DNA from: Vitellaria paradoxa
Lineage: Eukaryota; Streptophyta; Magnoliopsida; Ericales; Sapotaceae
DNA: 64,000 nucleotides
NCBI GenBank assembly: GCA_019916065.1
Contig: CM034240.1
Span: forward strand, 51,236,372-51,300,371
Direction: 5' to 3'
Part shown: piece after piece, positions 22,071-34,100 of the stretch
Numbering within the stretch: position 1 is the stretch's first letter
Layout: each line of letters starts with the position of its first letter
The notes under the pieces: generated by a model
The model's input: only the letters and a program-made list of their open reading frames with translations
Told to the model about the DNA's origin: nothing
Databases searched by the model: none
Program-made: the position numbers and the translations under genes

Positions 22071-23795
22071 AAATTAAAGAAACACGTGAAATCGGACCCT
22101 TCGCCCACGGCAACAATTGTTTCCAGAGTTACAGTAATCGGAGCTTCGCCGCCAACTCCAAAGATTGCGGCCTTTTTGAGCCGCGGTCCTAACTTTGTCA
22201 CGCTGGAGATTCTAAAACCCGACCTCATTGCTCCGGGCCTGAACATATTGGCTGGTTGGACAGGGTACGTTGGCCCCAGCGGCTTGGAAACCGACCCGAG
22301 AAGAGTGGAGATCAATATCATATCGGGAACGTCCATGTCATGCCCGCACGTGAGCGGGTTGGCTGCGTTACTTCGAAAGGCGTATCCTGATTGGACGCCA
22401 GCTGCCGTTAAATCTGCCCTGATGACGACAACTTACGATTTGGATAATTCTGGACAAATTTTAAAGGACCTTGCCACCGGGAGAGATTCGACGCCTTTTA
22501 TCCACGGATCAGGACACGTGGACCCTAATAAAGCGCTTGATCCGGGGCTCGTGTTCGACATGGAGGAGAAAGATTACGTGGCTTTCCTGTGCGCCTTTGG
22601 ATACAACGCGACGAGAATTGCCGTCTTTGTGGATACTGCGGTGCACAGATCTTGGCTAGTCCGGGTGATCTGTACCATCCATCTTTCTCGGTTGTGTTTG
22701 CTTCGAACAAAACCGTTGTAAATTACACGAGAGCGGTGAAAAACGTGGCGAGTACGAAGGATGCAGTTTACGAGGTAAAAGTGAGTGCCCCACCGGCCGT
22801 CGTCGTCAGCGTTTCGCCGACTAAACTTAAGTTTAGCGGAGCCAACAAAACGTTGTCGTATGAAATCGCATTCACCAATGCAGTGGCTCCACGAGGATTC
22901 GGGTCAATAGTGTGGTCCGACGGGACCCATAGCGTGAGGAGCCCAGTTGCGGTCGCGTGGAAACAAGGTGGCTCGGCAGTGTCGATGTGAAATAATTAGT
23001 ACAAAGGTTTGAAAATTGGCGTTGATGCTGTTGTTTTTCATTTGTTATACATAATGAAAAGAAAATATTTGAGATGCATTTGTAATTGAAACGAACTGCG
23101 TTGTGCAAATCAGGAACTGGGCAAATCTCTCCTCTCAAATATATATATATATATATATACACACACACCAAAAAGCATACAATTAAAGAATTTTAATCAT
23201 TTGTTTAAATCAGTTTTTTGGGAAACTCAAGAGTATCATCAAATCTAATAAACTCATCTTCTAAAATAAACAAGGAGATGTCACCTGCTACATGGTGGCT
23301 GACTAGAAAATCAAGAATGTTTTGTTCCCCGGGCTCTTTTCCATGCAAGTTACGTCCAGCGAAGAATGTAGTGGAGTACACAAGGGAAAGATCGATACCT
23401 ACCAACACAAAATTTAAGTTTTAAGTATCATTTTGTATACCTATTTGGAACTCATTTTTTATTTTTACGTTTTTTAAAATAATAAAAACAGTTCAAAACG
23501 TGTTTGATTACTTATGTTTTCAAAATATGTTTTAGAAAACAGAAAATGAAGCTACACATAAAACGTAAAATGACAAAAAATTATTTTAAGCGTTTTTAAC
23601 TTAAAATAAGAAAAATTTTAAAATGCAAAAAATAAAAAATATTTAATCAAATGTATTTTCTTTTCTTTTTTTTTTTTTTTGAAATTTACAAAACATAAAA
23701 TACATAACATTGGAAATAAAAAATAAAAATACAAACCAAATGACATCTTACATTTTAAGAAGCTAAAATATATAGTTTAAGAAAGAATATTATGC

Positions 23796-23817
23796 TGCTG
23801 CTGCTGCAGCAGCAGCA
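23796..23817. other. 22-bp perfect CTG/CAG palindrome
   Basis: TGCTGCTGCTG followed immediately by its reverse complement CAGCAGCAGCA. It could extrude a hairpin or cruciform. The surroundings are plain AT-rich DNA. Confidence 0.85.
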
Positions 23818-23931
23818 ATGAAAATGAATGATGATAGATTGATGAATATATAAGAGAGTATTCTGGGATTATTGATCTTCCATTTTTCCAAGAAAAAAGC
23901 GTTGAAAATGCAGAACTTCTAATGGGTTTGT

Positions 23932-24080
23932 GATCTACAAAAGAAAGCTAGATCAAGAAAGAAAGTTCAGTTGGCTTTGATATTCAATGCTGCAAGGAAA
24001 TACCGCATTGAAGCATCAATTAGAAACTCTCTGCAAAAGCATTTGTGTCCAAGCAATGAGAGAGGATGGAATAAAACAGG
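23932..24080 (+). other. Exon-like open patch, unrecognised
   Basis: An open frame of about 49 codons with a basic, amphipathic start (RSRKKVQLALIFNAARKYR) ends at a donor-like ACAG|GTGTAC. It has better codon texture than its surroundings. The basic/hydrophobic pattern recalls calmodulin-binding segments of plant Ca2+-ATPases, but I cannot support that identification. It may be a gene relic. Confidence 0.2.
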
Positions 24081-24500
24081 TGTACAAGACTAGAAAACGA
24101 ACATTCTTAATAATTTTTTTTTTATTAAATTATCATGTATGTTTGTGTGAAAAATTATGATTTAATCATGATCCATATAAATGTTACTCTTCTTGTTCTT
24201 CTTCCTCTTCTTCTACTTATTTTGGGCAGTGTAACAAGAAATACAAGTTATTTGTTCGAGTGCTTAATTAAATGATAAATCATAAATTTGGCAATGATAC
24301 AAGTCTATATATAGTTAATGGGAACTGACGATGAAATCGAATTGACTATCTGGGTATTACATAATTAACTTTTGGTCATCAAATTTACATTTAGTGCAAA
24401 ATAGACTTTTGAGTTAAAATTACGTGCGCTATTTTTATTTATTAATTATTTGTTTATTTATTTTGTAAACATAGGTGACTTTGAGGTTGTTCCCTGTAAA

Positions 24501-25853
24501 AATTATGGAATTTAGAAATGGTACTAACAAATCATATATTGGCTCCGTTTATCACTTTTTTTTTTAAATTAAACAAAAAAGATTTCATAAGCTTCTTTTT
24601 TCCCATTTTATATAATTTTTATTAATAATTAATTTCTTTTTACAAATTTTAAGCATATTATTCACATTTTAGAAAATATCGTTAACACTAGTATTAAAAA
24701 AAAATTAGAAAATATTGCCGACTAATGATTTAGTTGTATCCGACATACGTTTAAAAAGAGAGGTAACAGTAAATCGAAAGTGATTTGAATTAGTAGAGTG
24801 GACTACTTGCAAAAACATGATCCATCTCTTCAAGCAGAGACAATTATCAGAACAGAAATGCATGCCATCGAGACACCTGGCCACTTCACCAGTTAAATTG
24901 ATTTGATATCTATGAATATGAGGAGGGAATAATCATGAGAAAGGAGAAAGCTTATTCTTTCAAAGCCAAGGAAGATAAAACCTAACAATAACAGGTGTAA
25001 AGTAAATAGTACAACTTATGGCACAAATTAAGTGCCTTTGGAATGACATGCATGGGCTCACTTAAGATTGCCAAGCACTTGTTGCCAAGCACTTGTTTAA
25101 TTCTCCAGCCCACTCAAAGTCGATGGGCACATGTTTTACATTAGCTGTGTTTCCTATCACTCAAGGTCGCTGGTAGTAGTTAGCATAAGCCTTTAGCCCC
25201 CATAAGATTCCCTCTTGATCGTCTCGTACCAATAACAAGGTACACCTTTACTTGAAGATGGCCTAGGTGCATGGCTAGTTAGTCGGCACCTACGCACACC
25301 TGAGTTTGGTAAGTCTGTTTTCTGACTAGAATGAGGCTTAATTATCTTCAAACCCAAATATATATTGACACCAATATTTCAACTCAGTGAGATTGCCGAG
25401 CCAATGAGCATGAAAGAAATAGAGAAAATAATTAAGCTTTATCCCATGTGAAACTGACTAAAGTCACGAACTATAGTTGGGAGCTAATTAGAGAGAGAGA
25501 AAAAAAATGCTTATAGTACCACAATGGCACATGATACTCTCACCTTACATGTGCTTAAACTAGAGAAAGAAGATAATCACTACTACTAAGAAGGTAACAT
25601 TATACAAAAATAGGAATATGTTTTACAAATTCTATAGTCACTTTCTCCTTTCCCTTCTATGTTTGAGCCATCTCACTAACTTTGTATCTTTGACAGTAGT
25701 AGAGTCTATTAAAATAAGAATCAAGCGAGAAGTTAAAAATATAAAAATAATCTTAATTGTTGAATGAAAGAAAAATAATTTTTAATTGTTAAATTTTAAT
25801 TTGTGAGAAGGATTTTTTAAAAACTGTTATATTTTATTATATAAATTTCTTTA
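24501..25853. other. Intergenic DNA without recognised genes
   Basis: Moderately complex sequence with a short direct repeat GCCAAGCACTTGTT (about 25068 and 25082). No credible ORF and no transposon ends that I recognise. Confidence 0.5.
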
Positions 25854-26629
25854 TCTATACTATTATATAGGAGAGATCGTGCTAAACTTATAATTTTTAA
25901 GAAATCAATTTTTGGGGTAATTTTTTTTTTTATTAATTACTTTAACCATCAATAACTACTCACCATTTAATAAAGGAAACAGGAGGGGTTGCCCCGAAAT
26001 GGGTAGTCAAGTTGGTTCGGATAGTGGGCTGAAGGGTCTGGGACCAATAAGTCCCGGGTTCGACTCCTCTTGGGGGCAGTCCTTCCTCTAATTGTGGAGG
26101 GTTATCTAACAGCTTTCTCGGTTGAGCCGGTTAGCCAAGACTTGCCTAGGCTGGTTTACCTCCTCGTGGTTCTTTGCCGGCTCAGGCCGCGGGGTGGACT
26201 TCACCCAGTGCGCACCTATGGGTAGCGGTTGCGAGTTTCTCCCTGACCCCAGAAGGAAACAAGAGGGGTTGTGGTGAATCCAAAATTTACATGAAGCCAA
26301 TTTTTGGTGAATTTTTCCCATTAATAACCCTTAATTATCAATAATCACTCACCATTTAAATGTAGTGCATAAGTATTTTTTTAATTTTGTAGGTTATTTA
26401 AATAATTTTACTTTTTATTTTTTATTGTTCTTAATTAAATATCCTTTAATCACTCACTACTTTTATAATATTCTTTTGTTTTATTTAAATACCCCTTGAT
26501 TACTTACTATCCACTTAAATATCTTTAACTAACAATGATTCATTATTTATTGTTGGATATAATTTTTTAATTTTTCAATAAAATAAAAATTAATTAAAAA
26601 TGCGCACGCATAGCGTGTGCGACTTCTAT
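25854..26629 (+). mobile_element. Helitron-like non-autonomous element
   Basis: The 5' end TCTATACTATTATATAGGAG after a host A is the typical plant Helitron start. The 3' end has a short GC hairpin (GCGCACGC-ATA-GCGTGTGC, 26602-26620) about 8 bp before CTAT|T, one base from the canonical CTRR|T. There is no inverted repeat or target duplication, as expected. It contains a nested SINE, and CAATTTTTGG ... ACTCACCATTTAA blocks repeat on either side of it (about 25905-25970 and 26288-26360). No Rep/helicase is encoded. Confidence 0.6.
25992..26252 (+). mobile_element. tRNA-derived SINE, copy 1
   Basis: A 261-bp unit starting CCCCGAAATGGGTAGTCAAG. Box A-like TAGTCAAGTTGGTT and box B GGTTCGACTCC mark an RNA polymerase III promoter from a tRNA. 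The body continues CTTCCTCTAATTGTGGAGG to GACCCCAG. A 19-bp target duplication (AAGGAAACARGAGGGGTTG, one mismatch) lies at 25973-25991 and 26253-26271. A second copy is inverted at 35043-35303. The tRNA-like head is not a functional tRNA gene. Confidence 0.92.
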
Positions 26630-27054
26630 TTTACCATAAACAATATAAAAAGCAGAAATTATAGGAGAAAACAGAAAGAGTTTGTTGAACTGCAAATTCT
26701 CTAACAGAAGAATGATATATATATATTTTCTATTTCTTTGTTTATTATTATATATCGCTTTTTTCTTTTTGTATTCTACTAGTTGCCGCCAACAAAATAT
26801 GAGCTTGAAAGCTGGACGGCAGAAAGCCCATAACTGATGAGTATGGACGCAAGTTATTGCAGTTTATTATATTAAAAATAAGGAAAATAATTAAACTTAA
26901 AACGATCAAAGAATTATAAAACTTAGCAGCAAACAAAAGGTGCTCTCTCTCTCTCTCTCTCTCTCATGTCTTGTAAATGAGTCAACTGCTTTCACCCATA
27001 TATCTCCCTATTTCTCTCTCTATCGATCTCTCTCTCTCTCTCTCTTCTTCTCTC

Positions 27055-27426
27055 ATGGACCCAGATCACAAATCCATCGTTCCAAATACGACCCGCACCA
27101 ACTTCCGGTGGCCCTGCCGCCGCCGCAAGATACCGTTACGGAAGCGGAAGCTGCCGACGGCGCGTCTGGGAGGAAAGAAGCCCGGCAGGGGACTTTTCTT
27201 GGTGCGGCTGTTCCGGCGAGCCCGACTGCGGTGGCTGAAGCTTAAGTACTTGTGCCGGGTCAAGAAGCTGAAGCAGTACTATCGTTCTCTGGTGAGAGAT
27301 CTCCTGGAAGGCAGCGCCACCATGGAGTCTGTCCAGCAAAGGATTCTTCTGGAGACTTCTTTCGCCATTCCTGCGATGGGCATGTCCTTCGCCTTCCCTA
27401 ACTCCTACGACATAGACCGCTCTTAA
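27055..27426 (+). CDS. Small, strongly basic plant protein of unknown function (123 aa)
   Basis: Single-exon frame preceded by CT-rich leader sequence ((CT)n at 26941-26964 and 27012-27050), a usual feature of plant 5' UTRs. I chose the ATG at 27055 (MDPDHKSIVP) because the upstream in-frame ATG at 26977 only adds translated CT repeat. Residues 18-72 are packed with Arg and Lys (RRRKIPLRKRK, LFRRARLRWLKLKY, RVKKLKQYYR), then an acidic/amphipathic stretch (LVRDLLEGSATMESVQQRIL) and a hydrophobic tail. The GC-rich, indel-free frame and conserved-looking blocks (ARLGGKKPGRGLFLVRLFRR) suggest a real gene of a small plant-specific family. No enzyme or known DNA-binding motif is visible. There is no signal peptide or membrane segment. 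Nuclear or nucleic-acid association would be a guess from charge. Confidence 0.8.
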   Translation: MDPDHKSIVPNTTRTNFRWPCRRRKIPLRKRKLPTARLGGKKPGRGLFLVRLFRRARLRWLKLKYLCRVKKLKQYYRSLVRDLLEGSATMESVQQRILLETSFAIPAMGMSFAFPNSYDIDRS

Positions 27427-30400
27427 TTAAGTCGATCCATCTTCATGTAAAGAGCTTCACATCTTCTTGTCATGTTTTGTGTGTGTTTTTCTATGCTACA
27501 AAATTATTATTATATATATATATATATTAGTCTAATTCGATTTGATCCATTGTTGTAACGTCATAAGCTCTCTCCTTCTTGCTCACTGTGTGCTTTCTGT
27601 TCCCAGATATTGAAAAAGGATCATTAATTGTTTCTTTACTGGCAAAATACTTTCTCATCATCCAAACAAACATAAACAATTAATTATTCTGCACAATGAA
27701 CAACCCTGCAATGATGCAACAGTTTTATTACAAAATTATTACAAACACATCATTTTAATTTTTTTTATATAGAATAATAACTTTATTACAATTAAAATGT
27801 ACTGTGTAAGTTTAACATTTGAAAATAATAGTAATTAAGTGCACAAAAGTTTCATTTTATTCTTTAATTCTTGCATATTTATCGTGTTATGTGATATTAC
27901 TTATATTAAATTTATGAGTAATTTCATATTACAAGAATTATTGATTAAAAAATTTTTTTAAAAATAATTATTTTAAATAAAGGTCGTGTTTAGCTGACAA
28001 AAAAGATATTAAAAGTCATCAAATTTTAATTATTTTTTATACTTTTCTTTAATACACATATTATTTTTATATCACATCTTTATATTTTTACTATATTTTT
28101 TTCTCAATTTTTTTTTCAACCAAACAATCTCAAAATGAAAAATCAACGCATTTAAATTTTTCAAAGCATGGGTATCAAACGAAGGTAAATGAAGCATAGT
28201 GACTGAATTCCAGTCAGCGGTCTAACCGGTAATTAATTAAGAAGGTCAGAGTACGCTTATGCCTTGATGTGAGTGGGCATCTGCTACACATTAAAGTATG
28301 AGGTATTGAAGGAATCTTTATATATATATATATATATATATTCATGAAAAGGATAGCACTGCATGCCTAGACAAATTGTCTCTACAAAAATTCATAATAT
28401 TGTGACAATACTGTTTCTAAACATAGGCTAAAAAATAAGGTCATGGTAGTGAAATTTATATTAATAATTAAATACTACTAAAACCCACTTATAAGAAAAT
28501 TTAGACTGAAATTTTCAATTTAATGAATTTAGAAAAAAAAAAACTTATAATTTCGTTTCAAATATATTTGTGAAATTTAACTTATTTAAAACTGTAAGTT
28601 ATTTTATTGTATTAAAATGGATTTTCTTTAATTGAAATACAATTTATTCAAAATGAATGTTTCAAGTTGAGGTAGAAGTATTAAAAAATAATCATGAAAC
28701 TTGGTACTCAAAAAGTATAAGGATATTCTAACCTAAATGAGCCTCCAAGGTGGCTATAAGTCCACATCAAAATGACCCAACATTAATTAATTTAATATCT
28801 GTTTAGAGTCAAATTTCGACAAAAAATAAAAAGTAGATTATTTTTTAAACTATTAAGTGTTTTGTGTGCTCTTAGCAAAGTGCAAAAATTCATGAAAATT
28901 GAAAAAAATTGGATAAACTTGATAAAATTTAAAAAAAATTTAACAAAAGTTAAAAATTTTTAGTCAAATTTAATACTCAAAACACACACGCCACTCCATA
29001 TCTTGAAATTAAGCAACATTGAGATGCACAATTTCATATATAGATATATGCTACTCTAAATAACCACAATCTCTGAATTAGTGTTGAGAATTTTTTTAAT
29101 CATTGAAAGAGTTTATTGTTTAAGGTTGAATTAATTTAAAAGAGCCCTTAATTGGATGGGTTCTTCTTAGTTATCAACGCGGAAAAAACCAAATAAATAA
29201 TTAAAAAAACAAATTAATATATTTCACAGAGGTAAAAGCCCTCCCTAATTATATATGGTGTAGCTTGTGCCGACTTTTCTACAAAGAATTTGGGTTAATT
29301 AAGTACAGAGAAAACAATTAATGTTTGGGTTATGTTTGGTTATAGATCGAAATCATACGCTGACTCCTCTTCTTAAAAACAAACAAGTTTAACACAGCTA
29401 ATAGATGGAACTTATAATAGTCCCAAGATTCCATGCCTGGTTGGTCATTTAATATCACCATCCTCTCTGGGCAAGCAAACAACAAGGGCATTGTGATATT
29501 AAAAAAAAAAAAAAACTAACCTTGGATTAGACTTGAATTATTTGCAAAGCTAAGAGGACCTTCACGTGCATATATTGCCGTCAGCACTTTCGTCACTGCG
29601 GATTAAACTTTACAGGGCCATCACCATTAAACTCCAAACTCCCGAGTTGATGATCCTAGGCATGTGATCAAGATTCACCACAAGCTAAAAACAAAAATCC
29701 TCATATTTTCATGGTTAGGAGGCTTATATTGTAGGGTTAAAAATTAAGCATGTAAATATTAGATGAGTAATTTTTTCTTTTTTGATAATTCGGAATCTAC
29801 ATTGATGTATTGCAACTCTCAACAAATTGCGTAGTCGATAAGTAAATCAAGAAGATGTATGCTACTCCTTACGCACATTTTGCTTGAGTCAGGAATTGAA
29901 TCCGTATAGTCTCTGTGGAGAGTAAACCTACGAACTACTAGAAATAATCTCAGGGAACAAAAGAGTAATTGCTAGCTAAGAGGATAAAGTTTTTCTATTT
30001 AATTATGATTAATTGTTTGTATGGCAATGAAGATTACAACATTTAATCTCTTAAAAATTAATCATATTTAGTATGAAAAATATGTATAAGAAATATTTCT
30101 CAACCATTTTGAAAACAACTAATAATACTAATTAAATTGAGATTTAGCTACTTATTGCACTATCGTTTTAAGAGGAAATAATTTCTAATTTGGTAGAAAA
30201 AGGATAAAATAAAAAGGAATGATCATCCCTTTACATTCATTCCATTACAACTTTTAAGAACGTGACCCTTCTTTGAAAAATCTTACATTAATCAATCACC
30301 TAATTTTTGTTCCTCTTCGGAAAAAGGGAATGGCCATTAACCCTCTAACAATCCATCTTTACACAAACTTAAGTAGTAAAATAATTATTTGACCTCTAAA

Positions 30401-30430
30401 CTTGTTTTTGCCTAGATTCTTAGACTTCCA
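27427..30430. other. AT-rich intergenic DNA
   Basis: No gene seen. TA microsatellites at 27512-27528 and 28318-28341. A stretch at about 27980-28140 (GGTCGTGTTTAGCTGAC ... CAACCAAACAATC) resembles a decayed hAT-like MITE. Elsewhere only short A/T runs. Confidence 0.5.
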
Positions 30431-30434
30431 AGAG

Positions 30435-30471
<37 letters not shown>

Positions 30472-31120
30472 TCATTTACATGTTTCTCAACAACTAAGTG
30501 AATTTCATCCCAATTTGAACTCAAGACGTAAAATGACAATTTTATCTTTGGGTTATTTTTTTCTCATATTCGCATATTACGCTGTCTAAAATGTTAAAAA
30601 AATATTCATTGACATAATTCTCAATAACTGAGCAAATTTTAATCATATCCAAATTCAAGTCATAAAATGACAATTTTTCTCGTAGTCCTTTTTTTTTTTT
30701 TTTTTTTTACCCAAATTCAAATTTTTGGTTTTTTAAAAGTTAAAAAAATATCTATTGACATTTTTTTTTTACTAATTACGTAAAATTTGGCCCAATTTAA
30801 ACTCGAAATGTAAAATTACAAATTTATCCCTCAGCCAGTTTTTGCCTGAGTTTGCATTCTAGACTGTCCAAAATGTTAAAAAATATTTATTTACATGATT
30901 TTTGATAATTAAGTAAATTTCAGATCTTTTTTTTTTTTCAAAATTTATATTTTGGGTTTCTCAAAAGACTAAAAAATATGCATCGATATATTTTTTTAAT
31001 AGTTAAGTAAATTTTGACTCAATCTAACTCGAGCTATAAAATTATAATTTTAATCATAAACCCATTTTTAATTTGCCCAGGTTTGCATTCTAGGCTGCCC
31101 ACAATATTTATGTTAATTTC
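30430..31120. repeat. Degenerate tandem repeat, about five units
   Basis: A 115-150 bp unit recurs: a TTGACAT-like start, TCTCAATAACTGAGCAAATTT, an ACTCAAG(ac)(ct)GTAAAATGACAATTTT segment and GCATTCTAGACTGTCCAAAATGTTAAAAA. It is seen around 30480, 30600, 30740, 30880 and 30970-31100 with growing divergence. An (AAT)n microsatellite (about 30437-30469) leads into it. Non-coding. Confidence 0.65.
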
Positions 31121-34100
31121 ATAAAAAAAAAATAAAATCGTGATTGGGTTGCATTGACATTGCGCTGGCACTGGGCCTTGACTTGTTCAGTACTGGGCCT
31201 TGTGGTTCCCACTGACGCCCCCTTTGATTGTATGGGCCGACGCAAGATTATTGCTAGCTAGATCGTGATTACGCAGACATGAAAAATCAAAAAGAAGATA
31301 AAATGTTAAAAGTAGTGATTAATTGGTGGAAGAAAGGAATTTCATACCTTTAAAAAAAGAGAGAGAGAGAGAGAGAACCAAACGATGAAAACGTGCTTGA
31401 TTTAAGAATAATGGGAAGCAAATATATATAGATCCTCCACTAACCACACTAATGATTAGTTTAGTGACTTCTCGATGGGTAGATGGGTCTACTCGTCCAT
31501 GATTTGATACGCATTACATTAACAATAAATATATATATACATATATATATATATATATGCCCCTCGAAAGGTTTGTTTGGTTAGCTTTCCTAAACATTTA
31601 ATTAAGGAAAATACTATTCGTTGAGGGAGATTTATCAGAAAGTGGAACTAAAAAGATGCGACGATGGCACTATCTTAATTAAAATATGTTTTTATATTTT
31701 TATTATTTATGGTGATATACCTACAAATATCTACATATCGTAGTCATATATTGAGATTTTTTTGTTTGGGGGGGGGGGTGTTTCTTAGCAACACTCTTTA
31801 AGTAATCAATGTAACCAATCAATTACTAACTTTTGGGTTTTGGGTTAGGTGTGTGTTTGGCGATGCATGGAAAGCTAGTTATCGCTGTAGGGTATCCGAG
31901 TTAAAAATTAAGGGTTAAATATTATTTGAATAATTGTTAACATTTTTTTTTTCATAATTATTTGCCCTTTTATCCCATTTCATGCATAAAAAGTTAATAT
32001 TTAACACTTTGAGATGGAAAAATATTCACCCATTTGAATTTTTATTAAATATACCTTCGGTAATTAAAAAAAAAGTAAAATTTTATAAGATAATATGTAT
32101 TCTTTTTAATCTCATATCAAATATACTCTGTAATATATATATATATATATATATAAACACTGGCGCGGTAGATGCACTTGCATGGTATTAAAATTTTAAT
32201 TAATTAAAACTGAAAAAAAAATGTGCACTAAAATATTTCATTTCCCAAAATTTTTTACAACCTAAGGAATGTGTATCCTTGTTCCTTATGCTTTGTACCC
32301 TTTACTAACTAGTGTAGGAGAGACGTTTGGCCTCCAGCTTTCCACCAACTGGCTCAATTTTTTCTTCATTTTTTTTTTTCTAAAAATTTTTTTCTATTTC
32401 TCTCTCTCTCTCTCTCTCTCTCTATTATTTTATTCTATATTTATTTAATTTTCTTTTTTCTCTTACCTGTGTTTCTCTCTCTTTTTTTCAAGATAATAAA
32501 TTCAATAATTTGAAAGCTTAAACTTACATTTTGTTTGCATCAAAGATTTATTAATAAAGAATAAAAAGATAGAGATTTAAAATTACTTATTTTGTTTGTG
32601 TTGTGATAGGAAAAGTACATTAAATTTAGAAAATTAAAAATAAATCAATCAAAAAATAATATATTAATGAATATTTTTTATTTTTCTATTTTATTTTCTT
32701 CTCATTTTTTCTTAATTTCATTTTCTTTTTCTGTATAACTAAATCCTCAATATAAACACATCCTTAACAAATTTTAGCCCTTTTATTTTTCCTTCTCTGT
32801 CTCTAGAAGTTAACCTACGCACTAGAGCACTCCTCACCGGTAATCATATAAGGATTCAAGTACTACTATCTCGCCAAACATGTCCTTATCAGATATTTGT
32901 CTATTTTGTCAAAACAGCGCATGATATATCTTATCAGATATTTTTCCATTTTCAGCTTCAAAAAAAAAAAAAAAAAAAGATATTTTTCCATTTTGTCAAA
33001 GCAGCACATGATATATGTAACTTTGATCCCTATAAGCCTACAATAATGGTCCTGCGGTCGGTAACCAATTGAGGTTTCGAGGTTTTTTCTTTTCTTTTTT
33101 TTTTTTTCTCTTTTTTTCTTTTTGCCTTTTTCTTTTTAAAATATGTTTCATTTCTCCCATCATACACTAGAGTCAATGGCCCTTGCAAAGTTAACGGCTA
33201 AATGAGATTAGGCAGGCTTGCAAATGTGGCGAGCATAGAGTTACCAATTCTTTTCACCTTTTATTAAAGACATCGCAATAGTACCACTTACTTTTTGTGG
33301 TCCAAATATATGAATACTTTTCAATTGAAGTATTAGTGATTTACAATCCGTTTGAACTTCAAGATATTTATTTATTGTTTTAGTACGTTCAGAACTGTTG
33401 TTTCGTAATCAATTCAATTAAGGGCGAATCGACTCTTAAGTTGTTTATCTTATAACTTGTATGGTCTGGCTTGAATTTTTTTCTTTTAAATTTTATTTAT
33501 TTTAAATTTTTGTAACACGGCTGGCTTTATTTTTAAATCTTTTTCTTAATCTAAATTTTTGTGATTTAACTTATTTTATATTTAAATTTTTTATTCAGTC
33601 TAAATAAATTTTAAATTTTAAATCTACTCTTGATCCACGTGATTGAAATTAGTAAAGTTAAATTTCTATTGTAAGCCATTTGCTGATGAAAGACATTATA
33701 CAATCGTATCTAGTTATTACCAGGTTACTAATTACTAAATCGAGCATTTTAAAGTTTGTACGGAGCATGAAACAAGGACTGATCGAAGCAGCAGTACCTA
33801 TGAGAAAGACCAGTTGTGCTCTTGTCAATAGCGGCTCGTCGGCGGTCTCACTTCCCATCGAACTTCTCCGTCCAGATTGGATTCCAACGGCTTTAAATTT
33901 CATGAATCACATTTTGCATGAAGAGCGAGCGAGCGAGTAGTCAGGTACTTCATTTTCGGGTGAATGGGATTCGTTTATTTCCAACTGATGCATTATCAGC
34001 TTTAGTTTGAAATGACCAATGATTTTTGTCCATCATTGAAAACGTTAAGGTTATGTTTGATTATTGCACTTGCGCCCGCAATTGAATTTCACATCCGTGG

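Larger units (their letters stand above)
15377..22990 (+). pseudogene. SBT1.4-type subtilase pseudogene, split by a copia element
   Basis: Close paralogue of the gene at 1296-3626, in two parts: 15377-16666 and 22076-22990. The ATG and signal peptide remain. Damage seen: a 78-bp in-frame deletion in the I9 prodomain at about 15560; a one-base loss making a stop at 16262-16264, directly after the oxyanion loop SAGNSGPGA; one extra A in an A-run near 16545; the 5404-bp copia insertion in the protease-associated region; and about a 10-bp deletion near 22640 that shifts frame. Asp, His and Asn catalytic motifs precede the first stop. The Ser motif (SGTSMSCPH, about 22324-22350) lies after the insertion. 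A 296-residue truncated product could be translated but would lack the nucleophile. Confidence 0.93.
10212..23110 (+). repeat. Segmental duplication, copy B (subtilase pseudogene, flanks and later insertions)
   Basis: Counterpart of 1-3830. Host sequence resumes after the CACTA at 14740 (AAATATTCTCTTCTACCCTATT at about 14760), passes the promoter (GATCGGATCACATGTAG, TTAGCAATGAGAAC, GGCCTGGCCTAA), the broken coding region and the 3' UTR (ACAAAGGTTTGAAAATTGGCGT at about 23001). A CACTA and a copia element were inserted after the duplication. Confidence 0.85.
23240..24500 (+). repeat. Inverted partner of 4985-5215, with AT-rich spacer
   Basis: TCTTCTAAAATAAACAAGGA (about 23257) and GTGGCTGACTAGAAAA, and then, 1.1 kb on, GGTCATCAAATTTACATTTAG (24374) and CATAGGTGACTTTGAGGTTG (24470), match the minus strand of 4985-5215. 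The spacer holds poly-T and AAAATAAAA runs, a CTG/CAG palindrome and an exon-like patch. The small ORFs at 23205-23424 are just this repeat. Confidence 0.6.

Noticed and set aside
26030..26075. Possible tRNA gene (box B GGTTCGACTCC)
   Set aside because: It is the tRNA-derived head of a SINE with target duplications; no full cloverleaf is visible.
26106..26321. 71-codon minus-strand ORF
   Set aside because: It lies across the SINE and its target duplication, and the matching region of the other SINE copy is not kept as protein.
33658..33940. Overlapping ORFs of 81 and 86 codons on opposite strands
   Set aside because: GC-richer than background, but no recognised domain, no start context and both strands open; mentioned only as an island.
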